From DATLFI01 sp035524895 (GTDB taxonomy: Bacteria; Acidobacteriota; Thermoanaerobaculia; Multivoradales; Multivoraceae), in contig DATLFI010000439.1 in assembly GCA_035524895.1 (NCBI GenBank), positions 1 through 16,543 of the forward strand: a DNA stretch of 16,543 nucleotides, in the 5' to 3' direction. The notes beneath the pieces were generated by a model that did no database searches, was not told where the DNA came from, and saw only the letters and a program-made list of their open reading frames with translations. The translations under genes and the position numbers were made by a program. Below, piece after piece: positions 1 to 5,712 of this stretch. Every line of letters begins with the position of its first letter. Position 1 is the stretch's first letter.

Positions 1-708
1 ACCGCGATCGAACTCGAACCAACGCGCGGTGCCGTTACCGATCATGGTGTAAGCGCTCTCCACCCGCGCCACGCCAGCCTCGGGCTGGCGGATGAAGTAC
101 TCCGGCTCCATCTCGAACCCAGCACCGCTCGCCGTGAGCCACTCCGCAAAGCCTTCGAAGTCACGCGCTACGTTGGCTTCGGAGCGGGCCCGCTGACCCG
201 GCAGCCGAACCTCTTCCGCCTCTTCCAGGTTGCGAAGGGCTACCGCGCCGCCGTCCTGCTCGACCCGTCGGAACGCACCCAGGAGGTACTGATGGAGTTG
301 GTACGTACCGTCTTGGGCGTCGTCGAGGAAGAAGATCGCCTCCTCACCCACGGTGAAGCGAGGGGCACCGATCACTTCCAGCTCGTCGCCGTCCAAGCCC
401 TCGCCGCCGAGGACTCGCAGCATGACGGCGGGACCGGGGTCCTCGCCCTTGAGCACGCGCTGGATGCGTACCGCGTAGTCGGTGTGGTATCCGCCGTTGG
501 ATCCCTGGTCGATGCCAGTCACCTTGCCTACGACGATCCGGCCCGCGCTGGCGGTGAGATCCTCGTCGGTGACCATGACGTAGCTGGTGGCTCGGGCGGT
601 ACCCGCGATCGTGACGAGACAGAGGATGGTGAGGATGAGAGCGAGCACCCGGGTTGGGGCGCCGTGGTGGAGCGCCGTGTGGGCTCGAAGTGCGTTGTTG
701 GTTCTCAT
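1..708 (-). CDS. Secreted protein of unknown function, N-terminal 236 residues (3' end beyond window)
   Basis: The reading frame is open from an ATG at 708 to the window edge. A GGAGG Shine-Dalgarno lies at 718-722, nine bases upstream. The first 40 residues form a signal peptide: basic N-terminus, hydrophobic VLALILTILCLVTIAG at about 21-36, and an ARA cleavage site at 38-40. The mature part starts TSYVMVTDEDL and continues with a beta-rich segment of the type 'GRIVVGKVTGI...YAVRIQRVLKGEDPG'. I associate that pattern with the N-terminal domain of secreted bacterial proteins that often carry a matrixin-like metalloprotease domain downstream. The last visible stretch (IGNGTARWFEFDRG) would fit the approach to such a domain, but no HExxH zinc motif lies inside the window. 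The protein is exported and the ORF is good; protease function is inference only. Confidence 0.8.
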   Translation of the reverse strand, partial: MRTNNALRAHTALHHGAPTRVLALILTILCLVTIAGTARATSYVMVTDEDLTASAGRIVVGKVTGIDQGSNGGYHTDYAVRIQRVLKGEDPGPAVMLRVLGGEGLDGDELEVIGAPRFTVGEEAIFFLDDAQDGTYQLHQYLLGAFRRVEQDGGAVALRNLEEAEEVRLPGQRARSEANVARDFEGFAEWLTASGAGFEMEPEYFIRQPEAGVARVESAYTMIGNGTARWFEFDRG

Positions 709-1205
709 TGTCCTGTCCCTCCGAGGTTCGAGGCGTCCCTTCCGTGGACACCTTTTTGTTCTCGAGGGTCAGGGTAGACCTGCCAACGACTCTCAAAAAT
801 CGTGACTAGTACGCGAACATGTTTCGTATCTGCGAGTGCTCGATCTCGGTCCTCGACTACCTCGATGGAGGACAGCGCGTAGCCGCATCGCGGCCGCCAC
901 GAAGCCGACTCTCGGTTTTCCGAGACGGTCCTCGGGCGACCCGATCGGCGCTGACGCCCGCCCAAGGAGGCGGCATTCGGGCGCATCGCCCGGCGGGGTG
1001 GAGCGCCGGTGAGCGCTCGAGCAACCCGGAAGGGCCGTGCCGGCGAGCTCCCTCGGCGATGCCGGCGGCGAGACACGCGAGACCCCACGCACAAGGCCGC
1101 GGCCCGATCGCCGGGCACGGCTGCCGTGTACGTCAGGGCGCTACGAAGGGCGCTGCGGAATGCCTACCGGAGGGTAGGGGGAATCTGCCTACCCGAGCTG
1201 TCGAG
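709..1205. other. Long intergenic region without a convincing gene
   Basis: About 500 bases separate the start of the left-edge secreted gene from the stop of the PLP enzyme, both on the minus strand. ORFs exist on both strands, but their products are arginine-rich, low-complexity and unlike any family I know. The part nearest the left gene (about 740-835) is visibly richer in A/T than its surroundings, as expected for a promoter region. I could not settle on a -35/-10 pair. The far end carries the TGCCTACC/GGTAGG repeat cluster listed separately. Confidence 0.5.
1161..1194. repeat. TGCCTACC direct repeats with an intervening inverted GGTAGG
   Basis: TGCCTACC occurs at 1161-1168 and again at 1186-1193, offset by 25 bases. 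GGTAGG, the reverse complement of CCTACC, lies between them at 1173-1178. GGGTAGG at 1172-1178 can also pair with CCTACCC at 1188-1194 as a 7-bp stem with a 9-base loop. The cluster sits 12 bases past the stop of the PLP gene. No T-run follows on either strand, so it is a poor intrinsic terminator. It could be a regulator site or a weak RNA hairpin. Confidence 0.5.
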
Positions 1206-2447
1206 CTAGACGCGACCCTGGGTCGCCAGCCACTTCGCCAGCTCCCGCACGAGACGGTCGATCTCGCCCTCGGTATTGAAGTAGTGCGGCGAGATGCGCA
1301 GTGCGCTGCGAGCGCCCCTGTCGTCGAGCTCCAGCAGGGCCCCCGACCTCTCGAGCGCGCTGGTTTGAATCCCCCGCTCCCGCAGCGCCAACAGTCCCGA
1401 CCTCGCGTCGGCGCCGAGAAGCTCCACAGCAACGATCGCGCCGAGCCGGTCACCCCGATCGAGGACTCGAACGCCGTCGAGCTCCCCGAGCCGGAGGCGC
1501 GCCAGCGCCGCGAGTCGCGCCGCGCGTGCCGTGGTACACCCGATGCCAGCAGCGAGGGCGTACCTGATTGCCGCGCCGAGACCGAGCACGAGAGCGTAGG
1601 GGAACTCCCAGTTCTCGAATCGGCGGGCATCCGGAACCGGCTCGAAAGACTCGGGCGTGGTCCAGGTCGCCCCGTGGAGGTCTGGGAACAAGGGCACCAG
1701 GCCGCTGCCGAGAGCACTGTCGGAGACCGTCATGAAACCGACGCCGCGCGGTCCGCGCAGGAACTTCCGCGCGCTCGCGCATAGAAAGTCGCAGCGCAGC
1801 TCTCCGGCGTCGACCACGAGCTGGCCCACCGCCTGGCAGGCGTCCACGAGATAGGGGACGCCGTGCGTGGCGCAGAGCTCCCCCACCGCCGCACCGGGCT
1901 GTACCAGACCGGAGCCCGTCGGCACCAGGGTGAGCGCCACCAGGGCTGGACGACGCCGGCGCAGGAGGCTCCGCACGGACTCTGGATCGACCCCGCCCCC
2001 GGGCAGGTCGTCGGCACGCTGCACCTCGACGCCCCGGCGGCGGACGAGTGACAGGAACATCAGCTGATTGGAAACGTAGTCGTTGCGAGTCGTCACGATC
2101 ACGTCGCCGGGGCCGAAGTCGAAGGCCGAGAGCGCCTGCGCATAGCCTGCCGTCGTGCTCTCGACCAGCGCCACGTTGCGCTCGCGAACCCCGACCAGCC
2201 GCGCCACCTCGCCACGGACCGACGCGATCTCCTCGGCGCAGGCCGCGGCTGCCTCGTAGCCGCCCATCTCTGCCTCGAGCCGCAGGTGCTCGACGACCCG
2301 ATCGACGACCGGTCGCGGCATCGGCGACGCGCCTGCGTTGTTCAGGTGAACGCGTCCAGTCGCGACCAGGGGCGTGTCGCGCCGCCAGCCCTCGACCAGC
2401 CGATCCTCGTCGCCGACGGGTCCGCCGCTGGTCTCGGAGCCGGTCAC
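1206..2447 (-). CDS. PLP-dependent class V aminotransferase-fold enzyme (EgtE/SufS-like)
   Basis: This 413-residue fold-type I enzyme has the class V hallmarks. VDACQAVGQ (201-209) carries Asp202, which contacts the PLP pyridine nitrogen. SARKFLRGPRGVGF (225-238) carries Lys228, the expected Schiff-base lysine. The C-terminal domain ends with ALRISPHYFNT. The N-terminal HLRLEAEMGGYEAA, the RKFLxGPRG lysine motif and the LRISPH motif resemble ergothioneine-type C-S lyases (EgtE) more than canonical cysteine desulfurases. Whether it is a C-S lyase, a desulfurase or an epimerase-like enzyme cannot be told from sequence alone, and no egtB/egtD genes are visible. The GTG start at 2447 is supported by GAGGGG at 2454-2459, six bases upstream. 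A short ORF ends within that ribosome-binding site. The gene is divergent from the MpaB-family oxygenase. Confidence 0.88.
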   Translation of the reverse strand: MTGSETSGGPVGDEDRLVEGWRRDTPLVATGRVHLNNAGASPMPRPVVDRVVEHLRLEAEMGGYEAAAACAEEIASVRGEVARLVGVRERNVALVESTTAGYAQALSAFDFGPGDVIVTTRNDYVSNQLMFLSLVRRRGVEVQRADDLPGGGVDPESVRSLLRRRRPALVALTLVPTGSGLVQPGAAVGELCATHGVPYLVDACQAVGQLVVDAGELRCDFLCASARKFLRGPRGVGFMTVSDSALGSGLVPLFPDLHGATWTTPESFEPVPDARRFENWEFPYALVLGLGAAIRYALAAGIGCTTARAARLAALARLRLGELDGVRVLDRGDRLGAIVAVELLGADARSGLLALRERGIQTSALERSGALLELDDRGARSALRISPHYFNTEGEIDRLVRELAKWLATQGRV

Positions 2448-2457
2448 GCGGGACCCC

Positions 2458-2526
2458 TCACTCGAAGTCGACCGGATCGCCCACCCGAGTGCGGGGGCGG
2501 GTCGCGATGTCGAGCAGCCTTCCCAT
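2458..2526 (-). CDS. Possible 22-residue leader or small protein upstream of the PLP enzyme
   Basis: An ATG at 2526 opens a 22-codon frame beginning MGRLLDIATRP and ending PVDFE, with TGA at 2460-2458. The stop overlaps the Shine-Dalgarno of the PLP gene, whose start is 10 bases further on, so translational coupling is geometrically possible. There is no Shine-Dalgarno of its own. A good -10 hexamer (TAGAAT, 2540-2535 on the minus strand) lies eight bases before the ATG, which would put transcription initiation at or next to the start codon, as in leaderless mRNAs. The N-terminal MGRLLxIAxRPRTR resembles the opening of some MOSC-domain proteins, so this could also be a decayed remnant. It may equally be a chance ORF. 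Confidence 0.3.
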   Translation of the reverse strand: MGRLLDIATRPRTRVGDPVDFE

Positions 2527-2534
2527 GGCGCGCC

Positions 2535-2540
2535 ATTCTA
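2535..2540 (-). promoter_or_regulatory. Candidate -10 element (TAGAAT) for the leader ORF / PLP gene
   Basis: TAGAAT on the minus strand differs from the TATAAT consensus at one position and ends eight bases before the ATG at 2526. No convincing -35 hexamer is seen 16-18 bases upstream. It is the best promoter-like hexamer in the divergent region on this strand. Confidence 0.35.
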
Positions 2541-2604
2541 GGCTTGTAGAGGCCGCGTTGGGACGCACCGGGTGGTCTCCATCAACCGCTGGCCCACCGT
2601 CGGC

Positions 2605-2643
2605 CCATGGACGACTGCTTGGTGTAGCGTCGATGGTCCATGG
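2605..2643. repeat. Inverted repeat CCATGGAC...GTCCATGG over the mpaB start codon
   Basis: Perfect 8-bp arms lie at 2605-2612 and 2636-2643, with 23 bases between them. Two more pairs (G2602/G2603 with C2645/C2644) form if C2604 is bulged. The right arm contains the ATG at 2640. A possible -10 hexamer TAGCGT (2625-2630) lies in the spacer. The arms are about three helical turns apart centre to centre, which suits either a dimeric repressor site or an mRNA hairpin. Confidence 0.4.
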
Positions 2644-3758
2644 CCTATCGGCCGGCAGCGGAGCACGCGCCGGAGGCGCCCGGCGAGCGCCCTGGCTCCA
2701 GGGTCGATGCGGTCGACCTCGAGCGTGAGCTGTCGGCGATACGGACGAGAGTCGCGGACCCCACGGCCGGCCTCTACGGTCCCGGCTCACAGCTCTGGGA
2801 GGTGAACCGGGAAGCGGTGATCTTTCTGGGCGGAGCGCGAGCCGCCCTGCTGCAACTCGCTCATCCCTACGTGGCCGAGGCGATCGACCAGCACTCGAGC
2901 ACGCGCCGCGACCCGCTCGGACGCTTCCAGCGGACCTTCCGCAGCGTCTTCGGCATGGTGTATGGCGACCTAGAGTCGGCGTTCACCGCGGCACGTCGGG
3001 TGCACGGCGTGCACACGCGCATTCGGGGACGCTTGTCGGAAGCGCTCGGCACACGTTCGGACGGCACCCCCTACCTAGCCAACGACCCGCAGGCGTTGCT
3101 GTGGGTGCACGCCACGCTGTGGGACACCTCGGTGCTGCTCTTCGAGAAGGTGGTGCGGGCGCTCACGGTCGAAGAGAAGGACCGCTACTACCGCGAGACC
3201 CGGCTGTTCGCGAAGCTGTTCGGGATCCCGGACTCCCTGCTGCCCGCGAGCTGGGCCGACTTCGAGCGCTACAACCGCGATATGTGGCGGTCGGCCGAGC
3301 TCGAGGTCGGCCGCGCGGCGCGAGAGATCGGCGCCTTCCTGTTCGAGCCCCAGCACCCCACCCTGACCCCGGCGATGTGGTGGCTGCGACAGATGACCGC
3401 AGCCCTGATGCCGCAGCCCCTCGGTCGCGCGTTCGGCCTGCCATACGGTCGCGCGCAGGGCGCGACATACGCGCTGTCGATCCGCGCGTTGCGGTGGACG
3501 AGGCCGCTCTGGCCGCGGCGGCTCCGGTTCGTGCCGCCTTACCTGGCCGCCTTGCGCCGTATCGCGAAGACCCCGGGCCGCGACCGCACCGGCGAGCTGA
3601 TGGCGCGGCTCTGGCTGGGCCCGGCCGAGAACCGACCCATCACTGCCGCTGGCGGATCACCAGACGGATCGGCACCCCCTCGAGCCCCAGCTCCCCACGC
3701 AGCGAGTTCTCCAGGTACCGCCGGTAGGGATGCTGGCGCGGCAGGCCTCGGTTCGTGA
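2640..3758 (+). CDS. Oxygenase MpaB / latex-clearing-protein family (DUF2236)
   Basis: This 372-residue protein shows the DUF2236 pattern. It has LYGPGSQLWEVNREAVIFLGG (45-65), then LLQLAHPYVAEAIDQHS (70-86) with the conserved His-Pro, and an arginine-rich DPLGRFQRTFRS (91-102). The His-containing helices RRVHGVHTRIRG (119-130) and LLWVHATLWDTS (153-164) follow, then FERYNRDMW (208-216). Family members include b-type haem latex-clearing proteins and fungal MpaB. Substrate here is unknown. The ATG at 2640 is the first start after an in-frame TAG at 2625, and it has no Shine-Dalgarno. A TAGCGT hexamer nine bases upstream suggests a nearly leaderless transcript. The recognisable domain ends near LWLGPAENRP (about residue 333). 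The remaining 39 residues are an Ala/Pro/Gly/Ser-rich tail encoded entirely opposite the end of der. Confidence 0.88.
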   Translation: MAYRPAAEHAPEAPGERPGSRVDAVDLERELSAIRTRVADPTAGLYGPGSQLWEVNREAVIFLGGARAALLQLAHPYVAEAIDQHSSTRRDPLGRFQRTFRSVFGMVYGDLESAFTAARRVHGVHTRIRGRLSEALGTRSDGTPYLANDPQALLWVHATLWDTSVLLFEKVVRALTVEEKDRYYRETRLFAKLFGIPDSLLPASWADFERYNRDMWRSAELEVGRAAREIGAFLFEPQHPTLTPAMWWLRQMTAALMPQPLGRAFGLPYGRAQGATYALSIRALRWTRPLWPRRLRFVPPYLAALRRIAKTPGRDRTGELMARLWLGPAENRPITAAGGSPDGSAPPRAPAPHAASSPGTAGRDAGAAGLGS

Positions 3759-5046
3759 ACAGCATGAAGGTCGGGGGCGAGGTCGAGACCTGCGTGGCGT
3801 AACGGAACTTCCACTCGCGACCCTGAGCGGCGGGCGCGTGGTGCCGTGCCACGATGCCCTCTAGCCTCCGGTTGAGCTCGGCGGTCGGTACGCGAAGCCG
3901 GTGACGCTCGAGGATGCGGTCGAACGCCGGCAAGATCTTCGCCGCGCCGCGCCCGGTCACTGCCGAGACGTTGATGCGCGGCGGCTCGCGCAGCAGCTCG
4001 GAGAGCCGCTCCCAGTCGCGCTCGAGCTGCGACCGCCGGTCGCCCTCGGGATCCTGGCTATCCTCGTCGCCCAGCAAGTCCCACTTGTTGACCACTACCA
4101 TCGCCGCGCGTCCCTGGTCCCAGATAGCTCCGGCGATGGCGAGGTCGCCCGAAGTGATGCCCTGGCCAGCATCGACCACGAGTGCCGCGACATCGGCCCG
4201 CGCGATCTGGCGCTTGGCCATCATCACCGCGAGCTCCTCGGCAGCCTCCGAGACCTGGCTCCGGCGGCGGATTCCGGCGGTGTCGATGAGCAGCAGGCTT
4301 CCACCGCCCTCACGCACGATGGGGGTGTCGAGAGGGTCGCGGGTGGTGCCTGGAACCGGCGAGACGAGAGACCGCTCGATGCCGAGCAGCCGGTTCACCA
4401 GCGACGACTTGCCGACGTTCGGCCGCCCGACGATCGCAAGGGCTGGGAGCTCCCGCGGCACCGCCACGGGTGGCCTCGGCAGGAGCGAGACCAATGTGTC
4501 CAGCAGCTCGGAGATGCCGAGCGCGTGCTCGGCCGAGACGAGTACTTGGGGTCCCGCGCCGAGCGCGTAGAACTCCGCGAATGCTTCCTGCGCGGCGTGC
4601 GTGTCGCCTTTGTTGACCGCGACCACGGTGGGTCGCCCGTAGCGCCGCAGCGCTGCCCACACCTCTTCGTCGGCCGACGTCGCCCCTTGCTTGCCGTCGA
4701 CCACCAGCACCAGCGCGTCGCTCTCCTCCACCGCGAGCAGGACCTGCTGGTTGATGCCCAGCGGGTCGTCCCCGTGGGGCACCAAGCCGCCCGTGTCGAT
4801 CAGCTCGACCGCCTCGTCCTCGGCGATGTGGCAGATCCCGGTCACTCGATCCCGGGTGACTCCCGGCCGGTCGTGCACGATGGAACGGCGGGCACCCACC
4901 AGCCTGTTGAACAACGTCGACTTGCCGACGTTGGGGCGACCCACGATCGCCACCACGGGCGGCAGGACCACGCCGGACCCCGGCTCGGTGTCCTCCTCGT
5001 GGGCGAGGGCCGCTCCGAGCGGCTGGTCGGTGTCTCGTTCCGCCAT
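3640..5046 (-). CDS. der: Ribosome biogenesis GTPase Der (EngA)
   Basis: Der is a tandem-GTPase factor needed for 50S subunit maturation. From the ATG at 5046 the product is 468 residues. The first G domain has P-loop GRPNVGKS (36-43), DTGG (84-87) and NKGD (145-148). The second has GRPNVGKS (207-214), DTAG (255-258), NKWD (320-323) and SAVTG (361-365). The C-terminal KH-like domain includes FKFRYATQV-type sequence and FMLFTNRGLPRQHPYRRYLEN, ending VIRQRQ. An extra ~30-residue acidic N-terminal extension precedes PPVVAIVGRPNVGKS, which is where most family members begin. A GTG at 5079 is possible but adds an unrelated Arg/Gly-rich 11-mer; neither start has a strong Shine-Dalgarno. The gene lies 75 bases after the stop of the lipoprotein gene and overlaps the convergent mpaB end by 119 bases. 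Confidence 0.97.
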   Translation of the reverse strand: MAERDTDQPLGAALAHEEDTEPGSGVVLPPVVAIVGRPNVGKSTLFNRLVGARRSIVHDRPGVTRDRVTGICHIAEDEAVELIDTGGLVPHGDDPLGINQQVLLAVEESDALVLVVDGKQGATSADEEVWAALRRYGRPTVVAVNKGDTHAAQEAFAEFYALGAGPQVLVSAEHALGISELLDTLVSLLPRPPVAVPRELPALAIVGRPNVGKSSLVNRLLGIERSLVSPVPGTTRDPLDTPIVREGGGSLLLIDTAGIRRRSQVSEAAEELAVMMAKRQIARADVAALVVDAGQGITSGDLAIAGAIWDQGRAAMVVVNKWDLLGDEDSQDPEGDRRSQLERDWERLSELLREPPRINVSAVTGRGAAKILPAFDRILERHRLRVPTAELNRRLEGIVARHHAPAAQGREWKFRYATQVSTSPPTFMLFTNRGLPRQHPYRRYLENSLRGELGLEGVPIRLVIRQRQ

Positions 5047-5121
5047 AGGGACGCCGCCGCGCGCCGGGCGAAGCACCACGGGGCGCGTGACCCGTGAATC
5101 ACCGCCGGTGCGGGCCAGACC

Positions 5122-5640
5122 TCACTCGAAGGTGGCCTCGCGATTCCGGCTGAGCACCTTCCACCCGGCATCTTCCCGTTCGAGCTGGTAGCGCACGCGG
5201 TTGCGCTGGTTCTCGACCTCCGAGAGGACCTGCTCGCTACCGATTGGCTTGACGCGCAGGTTCCAGGTCTCGAGCGTGGTCACGAGCGCGATCGAGTAGC
5301 TCACGCTGCGCACCTGCTCGATCTGCAGGTCGATCAGCTCGGCCTCCACGAGACGCCCCTCCTGCTCCCAGAGATCTCCGATGTGCTTCCTGAGCACCGA
5401 GATCTCCTTCTGAGCCGCGAGGCCCTGCAGCGGCGTGAAATCGCCGGTGGCATAGGCCGCGCCCATCCTGGGCAGGTACTCGCGCAAGAGCTGCTCTATC
5501 TCGGCGCGATCCACTTCGGCGTTGGCACCGGCTCCGCCGCCGCATGCAACGCAGAGAACCGCCAGGAGCGGTGCCACCACTGTGAGACGAGAGACTCTTC
5601 CGACCACGGTTGCCAGTGTAGCAATGCGCCTGCCAGCCAT
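5122..5640 (-). CDS. Putative lipoprotein with an NTF2/IMS-like domain, unknown function
   Basis: This 172-residue product has a hydrophobic leader (about 19-32) ending LLAVLCVACGGG. Cys33 would be the lipidated residue, although the -3 position is Cys instead of the usual Leu, so the lipobox is atypical. The rest is soluble and amphipathic: IEQLLREYLPRMGAAYATGD, a long charged helix, then strands ending VRYQLEREDAGWKVLSR. The order helices, then strands, then a final 'Y.L...D.GWKV' strand resembles NTF2-like and ARC6-type IMS domains, which often bind partners and are not catalytic. Fold assignment is by pattern only. The gene lies between rnr (72 bases upstream) and der (75 bases downstream) on the same strand, so co-transcription is likely. 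A Shine-Dalgarno is not obvious. Confidence 0.75.
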   Translation of the reverse strand: MAGRRIATLATVVGRVSRLTVVAPLLAVLCVACGGGAGANAEVDRAEIEQLLREYLPRMGAAYATGDFTPLQGLAAQKEISVLRKHIGDLWEQEGRLVEAELIDLQIEQVRSVSYSIALVTTLETWNLRVKPIGSEQVLSEVENQRNRVRYQLEREDAGWKVLSRNREATFE

Positions 5641-5712
5641 CGTCCGCTGCTAGCCCCCTGGTGAACCTCCCTCGAACTGTTAGGACGCTGCGAGCCTCCG
5701 AGCGGTTCCCGG

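Noticed and set aside
814..826. LexA/SOS-like palindrome CGAACATGTTTCG
   Set aside because: The spacing between half-sites does not match the Gram-positive-type box (CGAAC-N4-GTTCG), and one arm is imperfect.
705..1118. Minus-strand 137-codon frame in the long intergenic region
   Set aside because: Arg-rich, no motif, overlaps the start and ribosome-binding site of the left-edge secreted gene.
3901..5097. Plus-strand 398-codon frame antisense to der
   Set aside because: Shadow of the conserved der gene; composition is typical of antisense frames.
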